NCBI RefSeq assembly: GCF_031755915.1
Contig: NC_083380.1
Span: 14,837,001 to 14,901,000 of the forward strand
Direction: 5' to 3'
DNA length: 64,000 nucleotides
Source: Ziziphus jujuba
Taxonomy: Eukaryota; Streptophyta; Magnoliopsida; Rosales; Rhamnaceae
The notes beneath the pieces were generated by a model. That model saw only the letters and a program-made list of their open reading frames with translations, was not told the DNA's origin and ran no database searches. The position numbers and the translations under genes are program-made. Shown here piece after piece: positions 10,115-21,922 of this stretch (position 1 is the stretch's first letter; the number at the start of each line of letters is the position of its first letter).

Positions 10115-12590
10115 TTAGATTTTCTTTAATATTTTGAATTTATAATTTTTAAATTATAAATATATCAACAAATTTTATATAATTATATAGGATAATTTAC
10201 ACAATTTTTTTTAGTTTATTTTATTTTTTTCATATGCATTATTTTTTTAAAAAAATTGCACATATTCATTTTCTAATTTCAATTTTCTTTCATATACCCC
10301 TCTTTCCTTTGTTAAATTTTAAAATTTAGTGGTAAAAAAAAAACTTTATTATTATTTTTTTTTATAATGATAAAAATATCCTAATGTAAAAAACTCAATG
10401 AGACTTGTACAATTAAAATTCAATGGAGTTTATAGATAACTAAATTTTAAAACTAAACAAATTTAAATATGTTTTTTGTTTTTTTTTTTTTTGGGGTCAA
10501 AAGGTGGCATTTTATAGATTATTTTAGTTTTTGGACAAATAAATTTATTTACAAAATAACTTTTGAAGAGATAGATTAATTATTATTATTATTATTACTA
10601 CTACATTGAAGATATTTTTATCATCTAAAAAATTAAAGTGTGTTAGTCATCATACATCAAAATTTGAATAAGAAAATAGATGTATGCGAAAGAAATTTGG
10701 AATTACAAGAGAAATATTTGCAATTTTTAAAGAATGAAGTTTGTATATGAAAAACTTGAAGTTAAAGGATAAATTTGTGAAAATTTACCTAATCATATAT
10801 GTATGTGGATATATATATATATATATTGTAATTGATATTAAAAAAAAAAAAAAAACACAATTCAATATGAAATTTCCTTATTAAAAAGACTATATATTTG
10901 TTTTGGTCGTAAAAATTCATTAAATTGTGTAAGTGAAAAATGTCTTTTTTTTTTTTTTTTTGGTGAATGTGTAAGTGACAGATTTAAGTCCATCTAAGGA
11001 TGATTGTTAAATTAAGGATGCGAATTGTATCTTGGCACATTATCTAACTCCTTCCACCATTTCTTTTTAAGTCGACTTTTTTCTATTTCCTTTTTTCTCT
11101 TTTCGGTAGAAGTAGTGTTCAAAAAATGATAAAATAGTGTGAATATATGGGTTGATAAAGGGTTTTGATTTTCACTAAGAGGATAAAAGTTCAAATTTCA
11201 ATATCGTATGCACACAAATTGATTATGTTGATGGACAATTAGGACCAACAATATTGTGTTTAATACCAACAAATTAATCTATTACCAAAGAAAAAAGACA
11301 AAACTACACGTTGATCATTATGGACCTTATGTCTGAGCTAAATCCATCACCTTAGAATGCAAACTTTAAAAAAGCATCGCTGCTAAATACTTGCCTTGAG
11401 CACTTTACAGTGCTCCTCCCCAATTTATTTAGGAAAAGAAAAAAAAAAAAAAAGGCCTTATAGTACAATATCAATTAGTAATAATAATTATAATATTAAA
11501 TAAAAACTTTCCCTTCTTAAAAAAAATTAATTGTTCATCTCTGCAATTAAAAAATAATAAAAAAATTTAAAACCAATAATAAACCAGAAAAAAAAAAAAG
11601 AAGAAAAACAATAACCAAAAATTTAAACCAGAATATTCATAACTTCTTCCAGGATAAAGATATTTAACATCAAAAATTTCATAATAAATAAGAAAATTAT
11701 AAAGGATATCCATACCACTAAAACATAGGGTAGGATTCATTGTCAGAGCATCTCCGATTATAATTACCATTTTGATATTGTAATTTTTAAAATTTAATAT
11801 TGATATAGTTTTTTCTTTTAATGATAACTGATAAATGCTGATATCAATATTAAATTTTAATATTTTTATAATACAGTAACAAATATTAAAAAAAATACTA
11901 TTGTTGTAATTTAAATTTTCTTAAATAGTAACAGATCCCATTTTTGAGCTACTTATCATAAATAAAAGTAAAAATAAAATATTTAATTAATTCAATAATC
12001 CATAAACTTTATGATAGTAACATCTGATGCTAAATTTCAAGGAAAAAAAAAAAAAATCTGATGCTGAATTTTGGCAAATAATTTTACATCAAATTTGCCA
12101 TTGACAAAATTTACAATTTCTCTTTGGAAGATCCAAATGAAGGATTATTATTATTATACTTTAGCAATGGCATACTCGAATGATATATGCCAATGAAGAT
12201 GCACGCATGCTAATAAAAAATCTTCATTGCAAGTTTGCAACTAACTAAAAAAGGCCAAAAAAAAAAAAAAAAAAAAAAGAAAAAGCAAAAGCTTCCTGGT
12301 CCGTTCAATTCAATCCACGAAATTTTATGACGCTTAAGAAAGAAGACAAATTTACTGATTGATATTTTTGGTTCATCACTAGTTCCGATTTTACATGTAT
12401 GTCCTTGCCAAAAGAAGCCATCAAGTAAGTATAAAATGTGGTTCATTTTTTGACATTCAATTTGTTGTGGTACTGTACAAGTACAAGACGTAAAAGCGAC
12501 AAGCTTTTATTAAATTTTATATTTATACGAAAAAACTGAAACAAAAATGGATACCTGTAGTTTTGTAATCCACTCGGTAAGACAGAAAAA
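10115..12590. other. AT-rich intergenic region
   Basis: No gene, RNA or transposon structure could be recognised here. The stretch has many A/T homopolymers, a short (AT)n run near 10810-10826 and no open frame with protein-like composition. The last few hundred bases probably include the promoter of the plastid protein gene that follows, but no convincing TATA box was singled out. Confidence 0.5.
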
Positions 12591-12646
12591 ATGAATGGAT
12601 CAGGATCAAAGATCAAAACTTTCAGCAGCAGCACTGGCAAACAGCA

Positions 12647-14323
12647 ATGGGCTCTCAAGCAGCAACCTTCCAGTTGTTTTCCACCACTTTTCCCATCTGG
12701 GTTGCTTCAAATTCATCTCAAACATCCTTCAGACCCTCAAATTTCCCTCTCCAATTTCCGTCTCGATCCAAGGCCATAAAACCAAGTCTTCTCAGATTTC
12801 ACAGAGCAAGAACATGGGCAACCCTCGATGAAAAAAACCCAAGTGTCACAACCCCTCTTGTTGTCCAGGAACCAGAGTCTAAAAGAGTATGCTTTTTCCC
12901 TTTATTGTTTTGGATCCAAACCCTTTTGTTTTTAGCTATATTTCCTTCATTTGCTTCTTCAAGTTTGCTTATTTTTAGAAATTTTGATTGAGCACTGTTG
13001 TTGTTGTAATTAAGGAAGTTGAGGAGAGTGTGAAAGTGCTGAAGAATGCTGCAAAAACTAGAAAGGTTGCGGCTGAGGATATTATATCAGCCATGTCTGT
13101 CATCGAGAAGGCGAAACTCGACCCCTCGGAGTTTCTTCAAACACTTGGTGGTTCAGAGTCTCCAGGAAGAACTTGGATGCTCATTTTTACTGCTAAGGTT
13201 GATTTAAAGTCCATTTCACTATGTTCATTACTGGTGATTTTATCTTAGAATGGTCCAGATGAAAATGTTTGTTCTCTGGATTGCAGAAGAAATTGAAGGG
13301 TGGTCGTTATTTCCCTCTTACTGCTGTTCAGAGATTCGATGCTGCTGTAAGCCTTTTTTCATCTCTGCTTGCTTTCTTTTCTTCTTTCTTTCAGCTTATT
13401 TGGTAAAAAGGCTTTTGTTGAAGACTAGGAAAAGTAACAAAATAAAGAGGATATGAATCTGAGGCTGTATTTAGTTGGGCTTTTATCTTTTAGCGCATGC
13501 TATTCCTTATTGAGTCTGGCGCAAATTGACCTAGTTTGAAGTAATGGATATTGAATTAGAGGTGTAAAAAGCCAGGCAAGTGATCTTGAAATTATGTCCA
13601 ACAAAAGAAATGTTTTATTGGGAATAAGTTATGACCATTTTTTTTTAACTTAAATTTTCTCGCGTAAACCCTTATTCATGGTGACCTTTTAGTTCACCAA
13701 AAATGTACAGTTTCTAACTATCTCTTAACCCATGCCAATGATTTCATATTCAGAACATCTATATGTTTACTTTAAGTTAGTCCTCTTTAAGTTCTTAACA
13801 TTGCCCCTTTATTCAAAGAAGTTTTCATATCATTTTTTGTTCTTTCATTTGCGATTTTTTTCTATGGAGAAAGTATCATTTTAGGGATGAACTTGCTTGA
13901 ACATTGCTGACGGAAAATGAATAGGAGCTTTGGAATGTTCCATTTTCTAAGTAATAAAAAAGCATTAGTTGCTTTGTCTTGGTTCTTATCAACTATCTTT
14001 AGAGACTAATAAATGCCTGGCCATATTCTCAGGCGAAAAGAATTGAGAATGGAGTATATCTTGGACCAATTGGGGCCTTAACATTTGAAGGAAGATTTTC
14101 TTGGAAGAATAGAATTCTGAGTTTCATCTTTGAGTGTATTCGAATAAAAATTGGGCCTCTGAAACCTTTAGAGATCAGTCTTGGCCAAAAAGATGACAGA
14201 GAGCCAAGCACCAAGAAGGATCCTTTCTTTATTTGGTTTTATATCGATGAGGAAATAGCAGTTGCTCGAGGCAGAAGTGGGGGGACAGCATTCTGGTGCC
14301 GATGTAGCCGTGTCACCACTTGA
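12647..14323 (+). CDS. Conserved plant protein, probably plastid-targeted, PAP/fibrillin-like C-terminus
   Basis: Join 12647-12886, 13015-13197, 13287-13346 and 14033-14323: 257 residues plus TGA. All introns are GT-AG and phase 0. The N-terminal 55 or so residues are rich in Ser, Phe, Pro and Arg with almost no acidic residues, as in a chloroplast transit peptide. Exon 2 encodes a helical stretch (EVEESVKVLKNAAKTRKVAA) and then GRTWMLIFTAK. Exon 3 encodes KKLKGGRYFPLTAVQRFDAA. Exon 4 encodes IENGVYLGPIG, IRIKIGPLKPLEISLG, FFIWFYIDEEIAVARGRSGG and FWCRC. The pattern of a beta-rich core, a GPLxPL segment and DEEIAVARG near the end resembles plastid lipid-associated (fibrillin) proteins, but I cannot assign it firmly. 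The start at 12647 was chosen because only this frame joins exon 2; earlier ATGs at 12591 and 12595 do not. Confidence 0.88.
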
Positions 14324-15353
14324 TTTTAGTTTAGGATCTTAACAACAGCATGCTAGTTTGGAAAGTGTTATGGGGTTTGGATGAAATATGCTGCTTTGTA
14401 CAGATCTTTTCTGTTCATTAGATAATAGTTACTTTGCTGAGAAACTATGCACATTAAATAATCATCTTAGACTATTCTTTATTATTTATATAGTCAACAG
14501 TATTACAAGTGTCTTCCTTTTGTGGTTGACGTTTAGAGAAGAGTGGTTGGCGTCCGTTCAAAGTCTACTTTTTTTCTCAATATTGTTAAGGCATGTGGAT
14601 TTACATATTTTGTAGGTTCTGCAAAAAATTCCTAATCAAAATGTCTTAAAATTGGTTATGTGGCTCCATTATTGGGTTCTGACTCTTTTTATACGTGTAG
14701 TAAAACCTCTAAAAATGGAAGGCATATTGACTTTATAGAAGCCAATTTTTATTGGCATCATTTTGTATGGTAATGTATAACCCCCCTTCATCCCTTTCAC
14801 ATCCCATCTCCTACTGCTTCTTGGATTATTTTCTATCTGCCGTTCATCTGTAAAGAGATAGCAGTTAGGCTGGGAACACTTTCAGTTTCTGGATGAACCT
14901 GCAGAGCTATTGCTGACTCTGTAAGATACGGACTTGTCAACTACCTGACCGCCTCTTTGGTAGTTTATGATGTCATTTCTGACTTGCAAAGTATTCTCTG
15001 ATAGTTAGTTCAATGCTCTGGTTTACACCTGGTTATATGTAGGTTCATGAGTTTTCACTCTTTAACTTCCATTGAACATTTAGAGCTAGTAGAAAGTCTG
15101 TTAACTTCAAGACTAGTTTGCGGAGGAAAATAATGCATCATTTTATTCACAAATTGCATCAAGCAACACTCATTTGGTACAATCCCATATAGAAAAAAAG
15201 GAAAGGGAGACTAGAAACACCTACACTAAAAACAGAACAGGGTAGGTTATATTAGACAAAATGCCGAATGAAAGCAGAAAAATTTCAGAACATTGGTAGG
15301 AAATGTATTAATAATTTCCTTTCTATTCCTTTGGCATCCAAATTGGCATGGAT
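14324..15353. other. 3' flank of plastid protein gene and intergenic region
   Basis: This stretch lies between the converging plastid-protein gene and the GST pseudogene. It presumably contains the 3' UTR of the former; possible poly(A) signals such as AAATAA lie near 14456. I see no further coding potential, repeat or RNA gene. Confidence 0.45.
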
Positions 15354-15765
15354 TCATGGTTTGTCTGCTGCTAACAAGAGAAAGTAACTGACGAAAGTAC
15401 GGACATGGTTGAGGAGATTTTCTCTGGGTGGAAGGCATTCTTTTATGATTGGAATATGAGTGAAATTCTGAGACCATTCATGGATTAATGTGAAATTATC
15501 CTTTTCAAGCAACTTCATGTCTCCTACTTCTTCCATAACACCAGTCCAGTGAAGTATCCAACCTAGTACTAAATCCAAATATCCTATTTTCTCTCCGCCA
15601 AAAAATTTCCTCCCTTCAAGCTGCTTCTCGAGAAACACTATTGATTCCTTAACTGAGACTATGGTTTTCTCCTTCTCTTCTCCTTCAGCTTTCCAAGCTG
15701 CAGAGACTCCAAATACAACCTGGACACAATAGAATTGGCATACTAAGAGCCTTACACCTTCCAAT

Positions 15766-16270
15766 TGTTAGAATTTGTGGATCTAAACATACATAATAAA
15801 TTCTATAAATCATAAATTACTGACCTTCAACTACAGCCATTGATAAATTAAATATTTAATCCTGCAAAATAGAAAACAATGTAAAGTAGTGCCTATGGAC
15901 ACACTACTCTCAAACCACTCTTAGATCTCTGAAAATCCTAATATCAAAATACCGTATGGCATCTGTTTATTTGCTTGCCCTAGACTTTTTATAATATCTG
16001 CAAGTCACATTTATCCATTAATTTTAACACATACAAAATACTAATAATATAATAATATAATAATACTAATAAAAATATGGGTAAGTCATTGGACTTTTAA
16101 AGAGAGTTGGTCCTCCAGTCTAATGGGCCAACTGGAGTCTTATAGAAAGTGTGTGACCAAGGATCCTACTACAAAAATATTAAAATAAGCCAGTCCCATT
16201 AATGGCATAAATAGGCCATGTAAGTGAGTAATTGATTATGCCAAGTCCACAAATATTAATTTATTCAACA
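15766..16270 (-). repeat. 3' LTR of copia element 1
   Basis: 505 bp, beginning TGTTAGAATTTG and ending TTATTCAACA on the plus strand. Immediately inside it (16271 onward, minus strand) is the polypurine tract AAATGGGAGAA that primes plus-strand DNA synthesis. Confidence 0.95.
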
Positions 16271-16815
16271 TTCTCCCATTTGGACTGCATAATCATCATC
16301 ATATAAAATCCAAACTCACTTACTATAGAATCTTCCGAACCATAATGCCATTTCATCCAAATATATAGTATACCGACATGGTACAACAATATACAAGACT
16401 AGGCAGTAGAGATTTTCTCAGTAAATCTCCCAAAACATTATACCATTTTAACTGAGTACTTTGCATGCCATAAACTTAGTCTAGGTAGTAGAGATTTACC
16501 TAACCATGTGCAATCCCTCAGCACACAAGACCATTTCATTCAAGCACATTACGTATCGACATGATACAACAATATACCCAAACTAGGTAGTAGGGATTCA
16601 CCATGGCACCTGTGGATCAGCATACACATATACATAGACTAATAGTCTCAACAGACCTGTAAATATAAGTAGCAATAATATGTGTAATAAATCATCTCAT
16701 AAATAAATAATTATCCACATACATCAATGTATTAAAATATTCAAAGAAATAAGTAATACTCAACATGGATATTACTACAGAAAACAAAACAAACTCCCAC
16801 TAACCTACAGCAGTC

Positions 16816-17214
16816 TCAGCTGTCTAATAATCCTATATGGGACACATGCTCATCAAATATGTCTACTGGTAAGCCCTTGGTCAGTGGATCTGCCACCATG
16901 CTGTAAGTAGGCGTGTAAACAACAGTAATAAGGTTTTTTTCAACTTTCTCCTTAACCACAAAATACTTGACATCAATGTATTTTGCATCCGGGGTACCTT
17001 TTAAATTATTGGAGAAAGACACTGCTGCAGTATTATCACAATACATCATGATAGGCCTCTCTATGGAGTCTACTACTCCCAAATCATGAATAAAATTTCG
17101 AAGCCAAACTGCATGACGAGTAGCCTCATAACACGCCACATATTCTGTCTCCAAAGTCGAGGATGCTGTTACAAACTGCTTGACACTCCGCCAAGACACA
17201 ATATCTCCTGCCAT
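16816..17214 (-). pseudogene. Copia element 1 RNase H domain
   Basis: The frame encodes SWRSVKQFVTASSTLETEY, the catalytic-Glu region of copia RNase H, then MMYCDNTAAV, VKYFVVKEKV and DPLTKGLP near the C-terminus, which is the usual end of a copia polyprotein. A frameshift near 17215 separates it from the upstream reverse transcriptase frame, which ends TTGYIYLS. Confidence 0.9.
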
Positions 17215-18092
17215 GATAAATATATATACCCAGTGGTAGATTTCTTATCATCCACACAGCCTTTATAATCTGCATCACTATAACTAACTACATCAAGTGA
17301 GTTGGTATGTCGATAAGTCAACATATGATCTTTAGCACCCTGAAGATACCTAAAGACCTTCTTAACTGCTTCGTAATAAATAGGACCAGTATTGCTCATA
17401 AATCTACCAAGCACATCCACAGCAAAAGCTATATCAGACCGTATACATACTTGAGTATACATTAAACTACCTACTGCTGAAGAATAACGAACATTTCTCA
17501 TCGTCATCCTTTCTTTATCATTCTTGGGGCATTGATCCTTAGAAAATCTTTCACCCTTTGTGACCGATACACTTCCAGGAGAACAATTATGCATATCAAA
17601 TCTCTTAAGGATTCTATCAATATAGGCTCTTTGAGACAATTGCAACACATAATTAGTCCTATCTCGAACAATCTTGATGCCCAAAACAAAAGAAACATCT
17701 CCAAGATCTTTTATATCAAAATGGTTGCATAGCATCTGCTTTGTTTCAGCCAATAGATCAGTATCATTAGTAGCCAAAAGTATATCATCAACATACAGCA
17801 CCAGAAATATAAAACTGCTCCCACTGACCTTTATATATATGCATCTATCAACAACATTTTTCTTAAAGCCATTTTGGATGACAACCTCATCAAACTTAAG
17901 ATACCATTGCCTCGAAGCCTGCTTAAGACCATAAATTGACTTCTTAAGCTTACAAACCAAATTACCATTTCCTGTTTGCTGGAAGCCAACTGGTTGAACC
18001 ATATATACATCTTCAAATAAATCACCATTTAGAAAAGCAGTTCTGACATCTATCTTATGCAACTCTAGGTCATAATGTGCCACAATTGCCAT
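17169..18092 (-). pseudogene. Copia element 1 reverse transcriptase domain
   Basis: A 307-codon open stretch contains the conserved copia RT blocks: DVRTAFLNGDL, KLKKSIYGLKQASRQWYLKF and the catalytic LYVDDILLA, then VSFVLGIKI and the connection region VGSLMYTQVCIRSDIA. The catalytic YVDD is intact. The reading frame is broken at both ends, so it cannot be translated as part of a full polyprotein. Confidence 0.93.
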
Positions 18093-19450
18093 AATAATTC
18101 TAAAAGAATCCTTTGTGGATACAGGAGAGAATGTCTCTGTGTAATCAATTCTTTCCTTCTGGCTAAATCCTTTGGCTACAAGTCTAGCCTTATACCTCTC
18201 TACTTGACCATTAGAGTCTCTTTTAGTCTTAAAGATCCATTTGCACCATATAGGTTTGCTATCAATGGTAACTCAACCAAATCCCAAACACCATTTAATG
18301 CGATGGATTTCATTTCATCTTCCATTGCATCCAACCAAAAATTTGAGTGCGAACTGCTTATGGCTTCCTCATAAGTGACTGGATCTGAATCATCACTTAT
18401 GTCAAAATCATGCTCTTACAAGTTAACCTCATAGTCATCAGGAATAGTTGACCTCCTAGTCTTTTGTGACCTTTTCAAAGGCACATTAACATCTACAATA
18501 GCTGGAATATCTTGTTCCTCAATAATGGATTCATCCTGACCAACTACTGGTTCATTAATTACTGGATTAATAATATCTCTATCAGGAACTAAAACATTGG
18601 GAATGAATACATCTTCTTCTCTAAATTGAGGCTTCCTTGGACCATTATTATCATCAAATCCAAAATCATCTTCAAAATAAACAGTCCTGTCTGACTCTAC
18701 AATTCTGGTGGTGTGAGATGTACAAAAGAATCTTGAACCCCTAGATGCTATACAATAGTCAACAAAGTAATAAAATACCTATAACTACCCAAAGTAGTTG
18801 GAGTGAAAGATCCACATATATAAGTACGGATTAATTTCAAAACATCTCCACACCTTACTGTCTTATCCTTTCTAACTTGGAAGTTAGCTTCCCTTTCACA
18901 CATTCTACACAAGTCGACAGATCGAAGAAATCAAGATTAGCAAGTATTCCATCATTCACAAACCTTTCCATCATGTGCTTAGAAATATATCCCAAACGCT
19001 TATGCCACAACATTGAGGAATTATCATTAACTCTTGGACGTTTAAAAGTAATAACAGGGTCAACAACAAAATTAATAGAAGAATTGAGACCATTACTAAA
19101 TAAATCAAGTTTATATAAATTGCCACATGAAGTTCCAAAACCAACAACTTTATCATCCTTATACATCTCAACTTTATTATTCCCAAACAAAAAACTAAAA
19201 CCTTGATTATCCAAAAGAGAAATAGATAATAAATTCCTCCTAATTGAGGGTATATATATGAAACTTCTTGTAATTCTAAAACATATCCAGTAACAAGCTT
19301 CAACTTAGTTGTTTCTATGATATTTACTTTCACTCTTGAGCTATCTCCCATATAAACATGCTGTTCAAGATTGGTTGACCCCCTTTACCTTATCATCCTT
19401 TGCAATGAATTAGTAACATGAATTGTTACTCTAGTATTTAACCTCTAAGA
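18093..19450 (-). pseudogene. Copia element 1 pre-integrase domain and deleted integrase
   Basis: The stretch MLWHKRLGYISKHMMERF (near 19010) is the pre-integrase zinc-finger region, followed by ECVKGK. Just after it the sequence enters the start of integrase (PTTLG coded near 18790-18810) but jumps directly to the C-terminal GSRF-like segment near 18730. The related element at 37999-45118 has about 560 bp of integrase core at this place (41249-41812). The catalytic D-D-E region is therefore missing. Confidence 0.75.
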
Positions 19451-19546
19451 ATTCAAAGGCACATCAACAATATTGGTTTCAATCATTAAAATATTATCTT
19501 TCTTCTCTTGCTTTCCCTTTAAATTTCAACACTCTATCTTCTTGTT

Positions 19547-19960
19547 TCAAACTTTATTGCAGTAACCACACCATCCATTGAAGTATTCTTTCTGATAAGC
19601 GTCATTATACTTAGTATTATTCAAAAGGTCCAAATAATGATGTTTTTCATTCATATCAAACTTGATAAATTTATTTCCTATCTCTTCAAGAAGTTCCTTT
19701 CCAGTTTCCACCTTTTGAATACTTGCATAAATTGATTCGTCCATATAATTCTTCATTATCGTCATGCAGCACTTATTAGAATGCCTCCAAACCTCATAAA
19801 GTTTCCTATCTGCTGCACTACTCTCATCAATTGGTATCACTGGTGGATCTATCTCTAAAACCAAATCCAATTTCATAAATGTCAAATTCATAACCAAAGT
19901 TTTTTTTTTTTTTTTTCACTTCTGATAATTTGTCTCATCCAATTTCATCATGGCAGTCAT
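19547..19960 (-). pseudogene. Copia element 1 gag, internally deleted
   Basis: The gag start is probably the ATG at 19960 (MTAMMKLDETNYQK), followed at once by TGA where TGG is expected and then by a long A-run on the minus strand. The frame resumes with VMNLTFMKLDLVLEIDPP and NYMDESIYASIQ and reaches LLNNTKYND. It then jumps to KEYFN, which in the related element lies over 100 codons later. The zinc-knuckle region follows out of context. Confidence 0.8.
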
Positions 19961-20678
19961 AGGCAGAATATTCGGGGTGCTACTAACCTTGAAAATAGTA
20001 AACACAACAAAGCATTTAATATATATAAAACAATAACCGTTTTCCAGGCCCTCATCACATAACATAAAATCAATATCGCTAGGGTCTTTGTAGCACTAAA
20101 GATATCATTTCGCGGGCCAGGAACAATCAACCAAATAACCACAATCAAATGCATTGAACTGAATTACCGACAGGGTAACTCAGAACCTGCGATTCATGGC
20201 ATTCAATCAACATCCACTGCCATTCCAGACGTCATACTAAGCAACTAAAACCACCGACAGGGTAGCCTAGTTACCCGTATAGACCCTAGTTAATAAGTGG
20301 GAGAAAATAACATATTAGCAATTTCATGAAATAGGCAAATATAAAACATCTCATCCACTATGTTAACATACATTACATTAATACACATAATGCAGATAAA
20401 ATAAGTCTCACGACAGGTGAGTGCTTAAAATTCCACACTACTATACCAACTAGGCACAAAGCCTCTTTAGGGAAAGCTAACACAATCAAAATTTTCATGC
20501 ATAGATATTTAAATTTAATTCAATAAAATTGGAATGAAATAAATAAACAAATAAATAAATGAATAACATCACTTTTTTTTTTTTTTTGTTAATAAGAGTG
20601 AACAATAGATAAATAAACAACTAACCAAATAAATAAATAAACAAAATAAAAATAAAAATAAAAAGGAATTTTTTTTTC

Positions 20679-20786
20679 TGCTGACGTCAGCAAACAACAC
20701 GTCGTGCTGACATCAGCACCAAGGCTCCAAACGGCATGCCGTTTCTCTCTTCTTCTTCACCCAACCGGGTCACGGGTGACCCGGTT
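20679..20786. repeat. Run of four palindromes in the copia element 1 leader
   Basis: In the untranslated leader between PBS and gag lie TGCTGACGTCAGCA (20679-20692, perfect), GTGCTGACATCAGCAC (20704-20719, centre mismatched), AAACGGCATGCCGTTT (20729-20744, perfect), and AACCGGGTCAC-GG-GTGACCCGGTT (20763-20786, 11-bp arms). Their centres are about 26, 25 and 38 bp apart. They could be bZIP-type binding sites (TGACGTCA) or RNA hairpins in the genomic transcript. Confidence 0.75.
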
Positions 20787-21404
20787 CCAGTCCAAACGGG
20801 TCATGCGACCTGCTAATTCGACCCCGCCTAGAAATTTCTTTTTCGTCAATCGTTTTCTACAATTTTGGTGCCGTTTGATTCCTCTTTTCATGGGAAATGT
20901 TTTCCACAAATCAATTTCAATGTTTTAGCAACCAAAATCAATGCCCAAGAAAACTTATTCGTTCGGCCAAAACGGGGTTTCTTAATTTTTTTTTTTTATT
21001 CAAAAAACAAAAAAGGTTTTCAGTCCAATTAAAGATGTTAAAGAATACAATTCATAACAACAACCTATTTTTCCACCGTGCCTAGATCTTAATTCGAACT
21101 AAAACAAAAAATTCACATAATTTGCACAAACTCAATATAAACTCGATATTGCGCAAGAGAAAAGAAATTAATCAACAAAATTCAAAATTAAAATTTGGAT
21201 CTCCAGACAATCAATAGCCGCCAACACAAATGAATATCACATATTGGATTTCAGGAAACAAGCATGTAATAATAGAATCACGAGGACGAGAGAATAATTA
21301 TAAAATAAATATCATGTCATCAATATACACGATCAAAGTTTAATGGCCGCATATCAATATAACAACAAATTTCAAAATAATTTATTATGCATATTAACCA
21401 TGTG

Positions 21405-21417
21405 CTCTGATACCAAT
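21405..21417 (-). promoter_or_regulatory. Primer-binding site of copia element 1
   Basis: On the minus strand, two to three bases inside the 5' LTR, the sequence is TGGTATCAGAGC. This is complementary to the 3' end of plant initiator tRNA-Met, the standard primer for copia reverse transcription. Confidence 0.93.
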
Positions 21418-21922
21418 TGTTAGAATTTGTGGATCTAAATATACATAATAAATTCTATAAATCATAAATTATTGACCTTCAACCGCAGCCATTGATAAAT
21501 TAAATATTTAATCCTGCAAAATAGAAAACAATGTAAAGTAGTGCCTATGGACACACTACTTTCAAACCACTCTCAGATCTCTAAAAACCCTAATATCAAA
21601 ATACCGTATGGCATCTGTTTATTTGTTTGCCCTAAACCTTTTATAGTCTCTGCAAGTCACACTTACCCATTAATTTTAGCACATACAAAATACTAATAAT
21701 TTAATAATATAATAATACTAAGAAAAATATGGGTAAGTCATTGGACTTTTAAAGAGAGTTGGTCCTCCAGTCTAATGGGCCAACTGAAGTCTTATAGAAA
21801 ATGTGTGACCAAGGATCCTACTACAAAAATATTAAAATAAGCCAGTTCCATTAATGGCATAAATAGATCCTGTAAATGAGTAATTGATTATGCCAAGTCC
21901 ACAAATATTAATTTATTCAACA
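21418..21922 (-). repeat. 5' LTR of copia element 1
   Basis: 505 bp, same length and termini as the copy at 15766-16270, about 95% identical by hand count, most differences being transitions. It contains the element promoter on the minus strand. Confidence 0.95.

Larger units (their letters stand above)
15766..21922 (-). mobile_element. Ty1/copia LTR retrotransposon 1, internally deleted
   Basis: Both LTRs are complete (15766-16270 and 21418-21922, 505 bp each, TG...CA). By hand count they differ at about 25 positions, so the insertion is moderately young. Target duplication CCAAT flanks it at 15761-15765 and 21923-21927. The minus-strand order is LTR, PBS, leader, gag, protease/pre-integrase, integrase remnant, reverse transcriptase, RNase H, purine tract, LTR, which is the copia order. 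Relative to its relative at 37999-45118, it lacks the middle of gag and the core of integrase. Stops and frameshifts elsewhere make it non-autonomous. Confidence 0.95.

Noticed and set aside
12595..12831. 78-codon frame overlapping the start of the plastid protein gene
   Set aside because: It cannot join exon 2 in frame. The 12647 frame joins all four exons with GT-AG sites.
15120..15360. Possible separate gene downstream of GST exon 2
   Set aside because: The only open frame continues the end of the GST reading in another frame and carries no own motif.
17086..18374. Plus-strand open frames opposite copia element 1
   Set aside because: They are antisense to the recognisable reverse transcriptase and RNase H.
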